64,000 bases of DNA from NCBI RefSeq assembly GCF_000233955.1, contig NZ_JH376579.1, positions 1-64,000 of the forward strand, in the 5' to 3' direction. Below are positions 1 to 9,901 of this stretch, piece by piece (positions within the stretch are counted from its first letter, which is position 1; each line of letters opens with the position of its first letter). The notes under the pieces are model-generated. The model searched no databases, had not been told where the DNA came from, and worked only from the letters and a program-made list of their open reading frames with translations. The position numbers were made by a program, and so were the translations under genes. The stretch comes from Paraprevotella clara YIT 11840 (GTDB lineage Bacteria; Bacteroidota; Bacteroidia; Bacteroidales; Bacteroidaceae).

Positions 1-471
1 CTGCCGCGCATCGCCTCCTTCATCGCCACGTCCAACAGCCACGAACTGCTCTCCGACCCTTCGGGCAGCCGCCGTTTCCTCTGCGTGGAGGTGGAGCGTC
101 CCATCGACAGCACAAATATCGAACATGCTCAAATCTACGCCCAGCTGAAAGCCATGCTACTCGGTGGCGAACGTCATGGGTTCACGGCAGAAGAAGAGGC
201 GGAAATCCAGCGTGCCAACGTGGCCTTCTACCGTACTTGCCCAGCGGAAGAGGCTTTTGCCCGCCACTTCCGTGCCGCCCGTCCGGACGAAGAGGCCCTG
301 TCCGTCTCCCTTCCCGAACTCATCGCCCTGTTGCGCAAGCGTCAGCCGGGCACGCTCACGGGCATCGGCATGCAGGAGTTCAGCCGCGCCCTCGTGGCCG
401 CAGGCGTGGAACGGAAGCACACGGAAAAGGGTAACCGTTACCGGATCGTGCCGTTGGAGCGTAGACCATAA
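1..471 (+). CDS. VapE/DUF3874-family ATPase, C-terminal part (5' end outside window)
   Basis: The open frame runs in from the window edge and ends at 471, so only about 156 C-terminal residues are seen. The opening residues read FIATSNSHELLSDPSGSRRF, the typical late ATPase-core motif of virulence-associated-E (VapE)-like proteins. The rest, from about the FYRTCP motif to the end, resembles the DUF3874 tail found on such proteins in Bacteroidetes. The family is usually carried by integrated mobile elements and pairs with primase-like domains; its role is thought to be helicase-like. An internal ATG at 85 is not the true start because the family motif extends upstream of it. Family call good; function inferred. 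Confidence 0.8.
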   Translation: MPRIASFIATSNSHELLSDPSGSRRFLCVEVERPIDSTNIEHAQIYAQLKAMLLGGERHGFTAEEEAEIQRANVAFYRTCPAEEAFARHFRAARPDEEALSVSLPELIALLRKRQPGTLTGIGMQEFSRALVAAGVERKHTEKGNRYRIVPLERRP

Positions 472-553
472 GTCCGCAATCCTTTATGAATGAACGGAGA
501 AAAAGCCTTTCGATTTTTTCCAATAAAAAATAAGGATTCAAATGGTAAATTCG

Positions 554-561
554 TACCTTTG
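554..561 (+). promoter_or_regulatory. Orphan -7 promoter-like box TACCTTTG
   Basis: A perfect Bacteroidetes -7 box (TAnnTTTG) on the plus strand points into the 3' end of the convergent receptor gene. No plus-strand gene follows, so it may drive an antisense or small RNA, or be a leftover of a lost gene. No clear -33 TTTG is seen. Confidence 0.35.
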
Positions 562-599
562 CCGTAGCAACTGCAATAACGCTGTTTATGATTGACAAC

Positions 600-2981
600 C
601 TAAAACTCCACCGTCACCCCCAACGTAGGCAACAGTGTCCCGCTTATTTGTTCTATACGCCGCATCACATAACGCTGATCCTCCAAAGGAGTTTCGGGAT
701 TCGACACAACGCCGGTACTCATGAACACGTCCGGCTGACGTAGTTTGCTGACGGTCACATTCTGTAAGTCAAGATACAATCCCAGGCGCCAACGTTTGAA
801 AAAGAATTCTTTGTCCACCCGCACATCCAGTTGGGCATAACCCGGTAGCCGCTCTGCATTATAACGGCTGTAATCGTAGGCAGACTTCCCATTCGCATCC
901 CAATACGTCACATAGGACGAGGCTACCTCATCGTATGGCGTATAAGGAGAGCCGCCGATGCAACTCAACCGTAATCCTACGCTCCAACGGTGTGGGAAAT
1001 CATACGTACCGCTCATGTTCAGAATCACTCGATTGTCCCACGCCGAAGGAACATAAGCGGCATGACGGTCGGCACGGTATTCGCTGCGGTACCAGGTGAA
1101 AGAACTGGTCAGGTTCAGACGGTCGGGCAAAGTCCAACGCATCAAGGCTTCCACTCCGTAGGCACGGCCTTGTGCCGTAGACACCAATGCCTCGTTACCT
1201 ACCACACCATAATCCGTACCCTTACAAGTAAACGGAACCCCATCGGCCAACGAAAGCGGCACACGGTGATAAGACTTATAGAACCCTTCTACCGACACAG
1301 CCCAACGATCATTGGCTTTCCATTCACCGCCCCAAGCTGCCTGCGCTACATTCATATAACGTAAATCCCGGTTGACCAACCGGTCTGTCGCGTCTTTATA
1401 GCCCAACGCCGTGTAAGGCGGTAATTGGTGATACCAGCCTGCCGAAGCTGCCGTCGACCAATGGGGTGAGAAAACATAACGGAAAGAAGCGCGCGGAGAT
1501 AGCTGTTCCCACGGACGGGACATGTGCGATGAATAAGTATTGCCGTCTGCCCGCACCCCGACCGACGCACTCCATCGTTCTTCCGGAGCCGTATAAGCTG
1601 CAGAGAACGAAGCTCCATAGGCGACAAGCCCCAAATGGGTACGGTAGACAGACCAGTCCCCGACCGACAAAAGACGGCGTTCATGGTCGGTATAATCCAT
1701 GTAGTTCAATTCCGCACCCTCTTTCAACGTCCAACCACCCGACAATGTCGTCATATTCTCTGCACGAAACGTGGTCTTCTGCTCTGTGGAACGCAATCGA
1801 AGCGTGAGATTCTCCTCAGTACTCTCGTCATTATTCCGGTATTTCAGATTTTTGTCGTTCAGGTAATTGTGGCTCAACACGTACGTCTGCACATGTTTTC
1901 CGGCATAATGCCGGTAAGAAGCCCCTACCGTAAAAGTCTCTTGTTCTATCTTAGGCAGATAACTCAAAATATAATCCGAACCTTCGTCTTCTCCTGCCAA
2001 ATCCGTATTCAGCTCCATCCGGTCTACTCCGGCCAATGCCATCACCGTCAGTTCGTCGTACGGCGTCAAGCGGGTCTTTACCTTAAACTGCCCGTCGATA
2101 TAATTCGGAAGGAAAGGCAAACCTATCATTTTAAAAAGCAATTGCAAATAAGACTGGCGCAAGGAGAACAGGTAAGTCGTCTTTTCTCCGATATGGCCGC
2201 TCCCGCTCAAGGCGGCCTCGGAGGCTCCCAAAGTAGCCTTGAATGTCTGACGCTCCGAAGAGCCTTCGCGCAAACGGAAATCGAGCACGGAACTCATGGC
2301 TCCTGTACGGTCGGCCGGAAATGACCCCGTATAAAACTTAATCTCACGTACCAAATCGGCATTGACGATGCTCACCGGGCCTCCCGTAGCCCCCTGCGTG
2401 GCAAAATGGTTGATGTTCGGAATCTCTATACCGTCCATATAAAAACGGTTCTCCGACGGACCGCCGCCCCGCACTATCAAATCATTACGGTATCCCACCG
2501 GCGAAAAAGCCACACCCGGATAACCGCGCACGATACGCGAAATGTCCCGGTTGGCTCCGGGGCTTTTCTCTATCTCACGAAGTCCGATGACCTGCACGCT
2601 CACCGGAGCCTCAGCCGTCTTACCATACGACTTAGGACGTACGGTCAAAGTATGCAACGACTTGATGTCCTCCTCCAACTCGACGTTCACTTCGGGCGTG
2701 ACAGCCGAAACGATATAATCCGGCGTCTCCTGCGGCACATACCCGGCCGCCGTCACCCGGAATGAAAAGATACCGGGCGGCACGTGGGGCAATACGAACA
2801 CACCGGCCGTATCGGTCACCGCACGCACAGTGTCTATCGAAGCAGGAGACACGAAAGCCCCTACCACCGGTTGGCGGCTCGTCCGGTCTATTACTTTGCC
2901 CGTCACACGAAAAGAAGATTGTGCAACAGCCTGCACCACCAAGAGACTGCATAAAAGCCAGCCGCAGAAAAATTTCTTCAT
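600..2981 (-). CDS. TonB-dependent outer-membrane receptor
   Basis: A 793-residue outer-membrane receptor. The start at 2981 gives a clean signal peptide (MKKFFCGWLLCSLLVVQAVAQ, cut near residue 21); an upstream in-frame extension to 3068 would place about 29 residues before it and overlap the promoter. Residues about 25-105 form a carboxypeptidase-regulatory-like beta-sandwich. About 120-230 are the TonB plug, with VRGGGPSENRFYMDGIEIP. The remainder is a beta barrel ending in the C-terminal Phe typical of outer-membrane proteins. It lacks the SusC signature and has no SusD partner. It is divergent from the hybrid sensor/regulator, so it may serve the same glycan locus, but the substrate could equally be a metal chelate. 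Confidence 0.85.
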   Translation of the reverse strand: MKKFFCGWLLCSLLVVQAVAQSSFRVTGKVIDRTSRQPVVGAFVSPASIDTVRAVTDTAGVFVLPHVPPGIFSFRVTAAGYVPQETPDYIVSAVTPEVNVELEEDIKSLHTLTVRPKSYGKTAEAPVSVQVIGLREIEKSPGANRDISRIVRGYPGVAFSPVGYRNDLIVRGGGPSENRFYMDGIEIPNINHFATQGATGGPVSIVNADLVREIKFYTGSFPADRTGAMSSVLDFRLREGSSERQTFKATLGASEAALSGSGHIGEKTTYLFSLRQSYLQLLFKMIGLPFLPNYIDGQFKVKTRLTPYDELTVMALAGVDRMELNTDLAGEDEGSDYILSYLPKIEQETFTVGASYRHYAGKHVQTYVLSHNYLNDKNLKYRNNDESTEENLTLRLRSTEQKTTFRAENMTTLSGGWTLKEGAELNYMDYTDHERRLLSVGDWSVYRTHLGLVAYGASFSAAYTAPEERWSASVGVRADGNTYSSHMSRPWEQLSPRASFRYVFSPHWSTAASAGWYHQLPPYTALGYKDATDRLVNRDLRYMNVAQAAWGGEWKANDRWAVSVEGFYKSYHRVPLSLADGVPFTCKGTDYGVVGNEALVSTAQGRAYGVEALMRWTLPDRLNLTSSFTWYRSEYRADRHAAYVPSAWDNRVILNMSGTYDFPHRWSVGLRLSCIGGSPYTPYDEVASSYVTYWDANGKSAYDYSRYNAERLPGYAQLDVRVDKEFFFKRWRLGLYLDLQNVTVSKLRQPDVFMSTGVVSNPETPLEDQRYVMRRIEQISGTLLPTLGVTVEF

Positions 2982-3000
2982 CCTCATCATTTCCATACTG

Positions 3001-3032
3001 CAAAAATAACATCTTATTTTCTCGTAAGCAAA
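3001..3032 (-). promoter_or_regulatory. Promoter of the TonB-dependent receptor
   Basis: On the minus strand a -7 box TATTTTTG lies at 3001-3008 and a -33 TTTG at 3029-3032, 20 bp apart. This is the best complete Bacteroidetes promoter match in the window, about 20 bp upstream of the chosen ATG. Confidence 0.65.
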
Positions 3033-3068
3033 AATAACCAAAGGCGAAAGCAGAAACAAAATTTTCAC

Positions 3069-3076
3069 TACCTTTG
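3069..3076 (+). promoter_or_regulatory. -7 box for the hybrid two-component regulator
   Basis: TACCTTTG, a perfect TAnnTTTG match, sits 20 bp before the ATG at 3097. The -33 region has no TTTG. Confidence 0.5.
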
Positions 3077-3096
3077 TCCATCATAGTTCGGATGGG

Positions 3097-6000
3097 ATGC
3101 GAATGAAAAATACTTTCTACCTGTTGTTGTTCTGGTTGGGACTTTCCCTGAAAGTTCCGGCACAAGCCATTTGGTCGGCGGACTTCCCGTTCGCCGGAGA
3201 ACTCCCGTCCAACGAAATGACGGAACTCTATCAGGACGAAGACGGCTTTGTTTGGATAGGCACAACGAACGGGCTGTCGCGTTACGACGGTTATCGCCTG
3301 CAAACGTTCCAAACAGATTACCTTCACCCCAACCGGCTGACCCACAACCATATTACCTGCATTGCGGAAGACAGTGCATACCTTTGGATCGGGACGAGAA
3401 AAGGACTGAACCTCATCGACAAACGGACTTACCGGATTACCACACCGGGCGAAGCTCCGTTGCAGACAGCCCATATCCGCTCTCTTTGTTCCGACGGGAA
3501 AAGCCGTATATGGATAGCCTTGAACGACCGGCTATTGGAATCCCGTTTTCCATACCATGAATATACCTCCATCAACCTGCCTTCCCCAAACGGCAAACCG
3601 TCTTACATCAACTCTTTCTTTTATGAGAAAGGAAAAGAACGCCTGTGGATATGCACGTCGAATGGGATTTTCGTCTATACGGACAGTACACAAGACCTGC
3701 GCCACCTGCCGCCGGTGGGACAGACCAACTCTCCTTTCACGCTTTTCCAAGACAGGGACGGGCGGTACTGGCTCACCACATGGGGAGAAGGACTGTGGCA
3801 ACTCCTGACCGATGAAACCTTGAAACATGTGGAATATATCCGTCAGGACATACAGTCACCACGAGGAAAAGTGGCAGACCGTAAATTTTTCAGTACAGCC
3901 CAAGACGATACGTTCGGTTACATTTGGGCTTTGTCCTACAATAACCTGTACGCATTCCGGTATGACGACCGTGCCGGGAAGTTGATGCCCGTGGCTTTGC
4001 CCGGACACATAGACACCGGCAAAATGTACACCAAAATCCTAAAAGACCACGATGGCAACCTGTGGCTCAGTTCTTACGACCGTGGCACGTTGCTCACATT
4101 TCATACGGAAACCATACGGAACTATCCGTTGGACGACCTACGCAAGACCTTGGACTGGATGCCCAATCTGCTCACTTTGAACCGCGACACTCAGGGGCGC
4201 TTCTGGTTCGTCCAAGACCGCTTCGGCCTCTGCCTCCATGAGCCGCAACACGGAAAAACCGTTTTCGCTACCCCCGAAATCCAGAACCTGACGGTAGATG
4301 CCCGCGTCACGGCATCCAGTCCTGTCAGCGGTGGCTTATGGGTAGCAGCTCCCCACCGCAACCAAGTGTACCTGTTGACGTACGACCAAGGAACATTTAA
4401 GGTAAACCGCCGTATCCGGTTGTCCGACGCTTCCGGTGATTATGTTCCCGCCAACCAGATGGAAGAAACATCGGACGGCAAACTTTGGTTGCGTAGCGGA
4501 GGGCGTATGCTTTGTCAACCTGCCGACGGCACGTCCCTGCTCTCCACGCCCGACAGCCTGCACTTTACCGCCTTTGCCCATAGAGACGCTGTGTCCGTCT
4601 GGGCCTCCACTTCCCGACGTCTATATATAATAAAGGTGGAAGGGAAACGCATGTCATGTATTCCGCCCCCCCTTGCCTTTCAGAACCACGAGGACGAGGA
4701 GGTGCGCTTTCTCTGTCCCGATGACTCGGGCGGCTTTTGGGTAGCGACCAGTATGGGGCGCATCCTGTACGGTCAACCGGAGGATTCGGTTTTCCAGGAT
4801 TTCAGCGACCGTTTCGACACGCAAGGCATGACGATATTGAATCTGTTATGGCGGAACCACCACCTTTGGCTCGTCTCCCACAACCGTTTCATCCACTACG
4901 ACACACAGCGCCACAGCCTGCAACAATACACTTCCTCGGACGGCAATATGTCCACTCCTATCTTCCGCGACCAAGCTGCATTCCTTTCGGCCGACGGTAC
5001 ACTCTACGCCGGAGGACGCGGCGGTTTCGTATCAGTCACTCCCCCTCCTTCATCCGCCCCTAAGGCTCTTTCACGTGCGGTGATGCTGACCGACTTCAAA
5101 AGCGGTATGCGCAGTATGCTGTTCAATCCTTCCGGACGGTACGTGTCCGGACAGCCCGACCGGAACACGCTTACCTTGCAACCTGAAGCGGCCAACCTTT
5201 CCGTCAGCTTTTCTACTTTAGATTATGCTCGAAGCGGAAAAGTACGCTATGCTTACCGGTTGGAAGGCCTCGACACCGATTGGAACTACCTGCAAGAAGG
5301 GGAAAACACGGCTTACTACCAAAAACTGCCCAAGGGAAATTACCGGTTGGTCGTAAAAGCCACAGACCGTAACGGACAATGGCAGGCTCCCGTCACGCTG
5401 CTCAGCCTCACGCAACTGCCGGCTTGGTACGAAACCATTTGGGCTTACGCGGCCTACGTAACCGCAGCCTTGCTTCTCATTTACGTACTCCTTAGACTTT
5501 ACTTGCAACGATTGCGCAGCCGCAACCAGTTACAACTCCAAGAAGCCCTGACACAAGCCAAACTGGATTATTTCACCAACATCTCCCACGACTTGCTTAC
5601 ACCGCTCAGCGTGATATCCTGCGTAAGTGACTACTGGGAACGGCAATATCCGACTGAGGAACGCCAAACCACAGTGTTGCGCCACAACATTTACCGACTG
5701 AAACACCTGTTGCAACAAGTTCTGGATTTCCGCAAGACCGAGAACGGCAACATGGTACTTTGCCCCGAAGAAGGCGACATCTTCGCTTTCGCCCGTCAAC
5801 TGTGTACCCACCATTTCTTGCCTTTGGCTGAACAGAAAGGCGTACGGCTGAACCTCCGCATTCCGGAAGGCGAATGCCGAGGCACGCTGGATTTTGACAA
5901 AGTAGACAAGATACTCTACAACTTGCTTTCCAATGCCGTCAAATACACGCCAAGTGGAAAAAATGTCGATTTCATCGTGGAAATCCGGCAAAACGGAACA

Positions 6001-7128
6001 GAAAAAGACATGGTATTCACCGTGCAAGACGAGGGTGTCGGCATACCAGCCAAAGAACAAAAAAGGATATTCGACCGCTTCTACACCGGAAGCAACGGAC
6101 GTAGCGGACAATCGAACGGCATAGGACTGGCATTGGCCCGGGAGTTGACCGCCTTGCACCATGGTAGCCTCACGTTGGAAAGCGAACCGGGCAAAGGCAG
6201 CCATTTCACTGTAACCCTTCCGTGGGTAGCTCCGTCAGCCGCCCCCGTGCAGAACCGCCCCGAGGCACAGCCGGTGGATGCCGAAATATCAGTACCGGAC
6301 GTCACTGCCCCGGAAGCCTCCTCTCCTGTAGTGCAGGAACTGTCTTCCGAAGCCGGAGAGACCGAAAACGACCGCCCTTCCATCCTTCTCGTGGACGACA
6401 ACATGCAACTGTTGGAAATGATGGAGAAGATATTGGCCACGAAGTACCGGGTGCTCACGGCAGAAAACGGGTTGGAGGCTCTGAAACAACTCAAGGCACA
6501 CGCCGTAGACCTCATCGTATCGGACGTCATGATGCCGGGCATGGACGGATTCGCCCTGTGCAGGAAGCTCAAATCACAACTCGAAACCAGCCATATCCCC
6601 GTCATCATGCTGACAGCCAAACAGAGCGCGGACGACCGAGTAGATTGCTATGAAGCCGGAGCGGACGGTTATCTGGCCAAACCGTTCGAGTTGAAAGTAC
6701 TGGCCGCCCGGATAGACAACCTGCTCCGCACCTACCGGAACCGCCAACAGGCTTTCAGGATGGAAGACCACGTCCGTCTGGCCGAACTGGAATATTCTTC
6801 CGGCGACACCCGCTTCCTTCAGGACATGGCAGACTGTATCCACACCCATTTGGCCGAAGAAGGATTCGATTTGGAACAACTGTCCGGCCATTTGAATGTA
6901 TCCAAATCCACCCTCCACCGCAAAGTGAAGGCCATGACCGGACTTACGCCTTTGGAATTTATCCGGAACATCAAGCTGAAGTACGCCTGCGAGATGCTTT
7001 CACGCCGCGACCGTAACATCGCTGAAATAGCCTACGCCACGGGCTTCTCTTCACCTAAATATTTCACCAAGTGCTTTAAAGAAGAGTTCGGACTGACACC
7101 CCGCGAATACCAAGAGAAAGAAAAATAA
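3097..7128 (+). CDS. Hybrid two-component system sensor kinase/response regulator (HTCS)
   Basis: A 1343-residue one-piece regulator. Order: signal peptide (about 1-23); two seven-bladed-propeller sensor halves with repeats such as GFVWIGTTNGLSRYDGY and YLWIGTRKGLNLID; a Y_Y_Y domain (about 705-775); one membrane helix (about 785-807); HisKA with phospho-acceptor His831 (FTNISHDLLTPLS); HATPase (NLLSNAVKY, DEGVGIP, GIGLALA); a receiver domain from about 1095 with acceptor Asp1143 (VSDVMMPGMDG); and a C-terminal AraC helix-turn-helix (about 1245-1340). Such proteins sense a glycan fragment in the periplasm and activate the nearby glycan locus. Here the likely targets are the downstream GH2, GH78 and GH30-like genes and possibly the divergent receptor. 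ATG at 3097 or 3103 is possible. Confidence 0.95.
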   Translation: MRMKNTFYLLLFWLGLSLKVPAQAIWSADFPFAGELPSNEMTELYQDEDGFVWIGTTNGLSRYDGYRLQTFQTDYLHPNRLTHNHITCIAEDSAYLWIGTRKGLNLIDKRTYRITTPGEAPLQTAHIRSLCSDGKSRIWIALNDRLLESRFPYHEYTSINLPSPNGKPSYINSFFYEKGKERLWICTSNGIFVYTDSTQDLRHLPPVGQTNSPFTLFQDRDGRYWLTTWGEGLWQLLTDETLKHVEYIRQDIQSPRGKVADRKFFSTAQDDTFGYIWALSYNNLYAFRYDDRAGKLMPVALPGHIDTGKMYTKILKDHDGNLWLSSYDRGTLLTFHTETIRNYPLDDLRKTLDWMPNLLTLNRDTQGRFWFVQDRFGLCLHEPQHGKTVFATPEIQNLTVDARVTASSPVSGGLWVAAPHRNQVYLLTYDQGTFKVNRRIRLSDASGDYVPANQMEETSDGKLWLRSGGRMLCQPADGTSLLSTPDSLHFTAFAHRDAVSVWASTSRRLYIIKVEGKRMSCIPPPLAFQNHEDEEVRFLCPDDSGGFWVATSMGRILYGQPEDSVFQDFSDRFDTQGMTILNLLWRNHHLWLVSHNRFIHYDTQRHSLQQYTSSDGNMSTPIFRDQAAFLSADGTLYAGGRGGFVSVTPPPSSAPKALSRAVMLTDFKSGMRSMLFNPSGRYVSGQPDRNTLTLQPEAANLSVSFSTLDYARSGKVRYAYRLEGLDTDWNYLQEGENTAYYQKLPKGNYRLVVKATDRNGQWQAPVTLLSLTQLPAWYETIWAYAAYVTAALLLIYVLLRLYLQRLRSRNQLQLQEALTQAKLDYFTNISHDLLTPLSVISCVSDYWERQYPTEERQTTVLRHNIYRLKHLLQQVLDFRKTENGNMVLCPEEGDIFAFARQLCTHHFLPLAEQKGVRLNLRIPEGECRGTLDFDKVDKILYNLLSNAVKYTPSGKNVDFIVEIRQNGTEKDMVFTVQDEGVGIPAKEQKRIFDRFYTGSNGRSGQSNGIGLALARELTALHHGSLTLESEPGKGSHFTVTLPWVAPSAAPVQNRPEAQPVDAEISVPDVTAPEASSPVVQELSSEAGETENDRPSILLVDDNMQLLEMMEKILATKYRVLTAENGLEALKQLKAHAVDLIVSDVMMPGMDGFALCRKLKSQLETSHIPVIMLTAKQSADDRVDCYEAGADGYLAKPFELKVLAARIDNLLRTYRNRQQAFRMEDHVRLAELEYSSGDTRFLQDMADCIHTHLAEEGFDLEQLSGHLNVSKSTLHRKVKAMTGLTPLEFIRNIKLKYACEMLSRRDRNIAEIAYATGFSSPKYFTKCFKEEFGLTPREYQEKEK

Positions 7129-7158
7129 AACCGTAGCAGGCAGAGATCAATCACAAAA

Positions 7159-7218
7159 GAGGGATAAAAAACTGTCAGAATAGGATTTTACCCCCTTTCT
7201 GGCAGTTTTTTATCCCTC
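7159..7218. repeat. 21-bp inverted repeat between regulator and GH2 gene
   Basis: Arms 7159-7179 and 7198-7218 match at 20 of 21 positions around an 18-nt spacer. The left arm carries A6 and the right arm T6, so a transcript would form a long hairpin and could terminate the regulator mRNA. The right arm also ends 18 bp before the GH2 -7 box, where a regulator would bind, so it may be an operator. Confidence 0.6.
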
Positions 7219-7236
7219 CGTATTCTTCTTTTCATA

Positions 7237-7244
7237 TAGCTTTG
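7237..7244 (+). promoter_or_regulatory. -7 box for the GH2 gene
   Basis: TAGCTTTG matches TAnnTTTG and lies about 135 bp before the GH2 start, leaving a long 5' leader. The expected -33 position falls inside the right arm of the inverted repeat and is not TTTG, which suggests an activator-dependent promoter. Confidence 0.45.
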
Positions 7245-7378
7245 CAAGCGTTCGTTCGCATCTCCTTCATCTGACAGGCGAATGCGCGACGACACACCTA
7301 CCGGCTGCCGACAGTATGCCAACCGGCCTGAAACGACCACTGCAAAATCAATCAAAACACATAAAAATACAGATTCAA

Positions 7379-9847
7379 ATGAAAACGAACTTACGTACAC
7401 ATCGGAATATCCGGTTGAAGTGGATGGCCGCCCTCTTTTTCGCATTCGGAATCGGGAACGCCCTCCCGGCTGCCGCCCGCTACTCCCGTGCAGACGAGCT
7501 TGCCATTACGAACGGTGCACGTTCAAACCGGGAAGTGAACTTCAACGAAAACTGGAAATTCTTTTTAGGCGATACCGCCGCAGCCTCACGTCCGGACTTC
7601 GACGACAACCACTGGCGCACGCTGGACCTGCCCCATGACTGGAGCATTGAAGGCCGTCCTGAAAAGGCCAATCCGGCGGGGAACGACGGAGGGTATTATC
7701 CCACCGGCATCGGCTGGTACCGCAAGACATTCGATTTCGTACCGGACTCCCGACATCCCGAAACCACCCTCTATTTCGAAGGGGTTTACATGAATGCGGA
7801 AGTATTCGTCAACGGACATAATCTCGGCATACGTCCCTACGGTTATTCGTCTTTCTACCACGACATCACGCCTTACCTCAAAGCGGGCAAGAATGTCATT
7901 GCCGTGCGTGTGGACAACTCGGGACAGAAGAACTGCCGTTGGTACACCGGTTCCGGCATTTACCGCAACGTGAAACTTATCCGTACCCCCAAGGCACATT
8001 TTGAACCGTGGGGCATCGGCATCACCACCGAACAAGTGAACCGGAAAACGCAGGTGGAAGTGGAAGCCACGCTCGCCAACCGCGATAAAGACCTCCCGGC
8101 CACACTGCTTTGCACGGTTACCGACTTGGACGGTCACACCATTCTCACACAAAAAGAAACCGTCACCCTTGAAGCTAACCGGACAAGCAAAGTCAAACTG
8201 CAATTCCCTTTTGAAAACGCCAAGCTCTGGAGTCCTGAAACACCGAACCTCTACCGGATGGTATGTTGCCTCGTACCGGACAATGGAGAACCGGCCGACA
8301 CGGTCACCACTACGTTCGGGGTGCGCCACGTGGAATACAGTGCCGAAAAAGGCCTCGTCCTGAACGGTAAAGCCATAGAACTGAACGGCGGATGCGTGCA
8401 TCACGACAACGGTCCGCTCGGTGCCGCCTCCTACCGCGACGCGGAATGGCGTAAGGCACAACTGATGAAAGAGGCCGGATTCAACGCCGTACGCACCTCT
8501 CATAATCCTCCCGCCGAGGCATTCCTCGATGCGTGCGACCACTTGGGGCTTCTGGTCATCGACGAATCGTTCGACGGATGGCGGTCGGCCAAACTGCCGA
8601 AAGACTACTCCATTCTGTTCGACCGCTGGTGGACGAAAGACATCGAATCCATGGTACTGCGCGACCGCAACCATCCGTCTATCTTCTGTTGGAGCATCGG
8701 GAACGAAATTATCGAGCGTAAAACGCCCGAAGCAGTCCTTACGGCATACGCGTTAGCAGGCCATGTACGCCGCCTCGACCCCAGCCGCCCGGTGACATCC
8801 GCCCTTGCGGCATGGGACAAAGATTGGGAAATCTACGACCCGTTGGCTGCCGCGCATGACATCGTGGGTTACAACTACATGATGCACAAAGGTCCGTCGG
8901 ACCACGAACGCGTCCCTTCGCGCATCATGATGCAGACGGAATCTTACCCACGCGACGCATTCGCCAACTGGGCACGGGTCAACGACCATTCCTATATCAT
9001 CGGAGACTTCGTGTGGACGGCTATCGACTACCTCGGCGAATCGGGTATCGGACGCTTCTATTATAAAGGAGAGTCGGAGGGTGAACATTACCACCGCAAC
9101 CAGTTTCCGTGGCATGGTGCCTATTGCGGCGACATCGACCTGACCGGATTGCGCAAACCGATTTCCTACTACCGGGAAATGCTATTCAACCCAGAGAAGA
9201 AACTCTACATGGCCGTAAAGGAACCTACGGGTTATTACGGTGAAATCAAAGAAACCTTGTGGTCGGTATGGCCGACGTGGGAAAGTTGGAACTGGCCGGG
9301 ACATGAAGGAAAGGACATCGACGTGGAGGTCTACTCACACTATCCTTCCGTGCGCCTCTACCTGAACGACCGACTTATCGGTGAGAAGCCGACCACGAGA
9401 ACGCAGGAATTCAAAGCCATCTTCACCTTGCCCTACGCACCGGGTACCTTGCGCATCGTCGGTGTGGAAAACGGCCAGGAAACGGAATCACGTACTTTGG
9501 AAACAGCCGGAAAACCGGCACGCATCCGGTTGACAGCCGACCGCACGGAAATCTCGGCCGACGGCGAGTCCCTGGTTTATGTCATAGCTGAAATCACGGA
9601 CAAGCAAGGACGGGTAGTGCCTAATGCCGACAACCTGCTGACATTCGAACTCCAAGGTTCCGGCACACTGCTGGCTACATGCAGCGCCGATTTGAAAGAC
9701 TGCACGGCTTACACCGCTCCGGAACGCAAGGCTTGGAAAGGCCGTGCCATGGCGGTCGTGAAAAGCGGGAAAGAAAAAGGCCGGCTCACATTGACCGTTA
9801 AAGGCAAGGGAGTGAAAAAGGCTTCCGTCAGCCTTGACGTGAAGTAA
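7379..9847 (+). CDS. Glycoside hydrolase family 2 (beta-galactosidase/beta-glucuronidase type)
   Basis: An 822-residue secreted enzyme that should release a terminal beta-linked sugar. The ATG at 7379 begins a basic N-region and signal peptide (WMAALFFAFGIGNALPAAA); the longer frame from 7316 has no such feature. After it come a sugar-binding jelly roll (about 50-195, NFNENWKFFLGD), an immunoglobulin-like domain (about 200-300) and a TIM barrel. The acid/base Glu is E443 in WSIGNEI and the nucleophile Glu is E521 in MMQTESYP. C-terminal beta domains of the DUF4982 and invasin-like kind follow. It is the first gene after the regulator. Substrate within GH2 (galactoside, glucuronide, other) cannot be set from motifs. 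Confidence 0.9.
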   Translation: MKTNLRTHRNIRLKWMAALFFAFGIGNALPAAARYSRADELAITNGARSNREVNFNENWKFFLGDTAAASRPDFDDNHWRTLDLPHDWSIEGRPEKANPAGNDGGYYPTGIGWYRKTFDFVPDSRHPETTLYFEGVYMNAEVFVNGHNLGIRPYGYSSFYHDITPYLKAGKNVIAVRVDNSGQKNCRWYTGSGIYRNVKLIRTPKAHFEPWGIGITTEQVNRKTQVEVEATLANRDKDLPATLLCTVTDLDGHTILTQKETVTLEANRTSKVKLQFPFENAKLWSPETPNLYRMVCCLVPDNGEPADTVTTTFGVRHVEYSAEKGLVLNGKAIELNGGCVHHDNGPLGAASYRDAEWRKAQLMKEAGFNAVRTSHNPPAEAFLDACDHLGLLVIDESFDGWRSAKLPKDYSILFDRWWTKDIESMVLRDRNHPSIFCWSIGNEIIERKTPEAVLTAYALAGHVRRLDPSRPVTSALAAWDKDWEIYDPLAAAHDIVGYNYMMHKGPSDHERVPSRIMMQTESYPRDAFANWARVNDHSYIIGDFVWTAIDYLGESGIGRFYYKGESEGEHYHRNQFPWHGAYCGDIDLTGLRKPISYYREMLFNPEKKLYMAVKEPTGYYGEIKETLWSVWPTWESWNWPGHEGKDIDVEVYSHYPSVRLYLNDRLIGEKPTTRTQEFKAIFTLPYAPGTLRIVGVENGQETESRTLETAGKPARIRLTADRTEISADGESLVYVIAEITDKQGRVVPNADNLLTFELQGSGTLLATCSADLKDCTAYTAPERKAWKGRAMAVVKSGKEKGRLTLTVKGKGVKKASVSLDVK

Positions 9848-9901
9848 ATCTGAAAAGGACAAAACCATATAATTAACCTGATTGCCTATCTTTTTGAGAC
9901 C

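Noticed and set aside
7316-7378. Upstream start of the GH2 gene
   Set aside because: The added residues lack a signal-peptide pattern; the ATG at 7379 gives a proper one.
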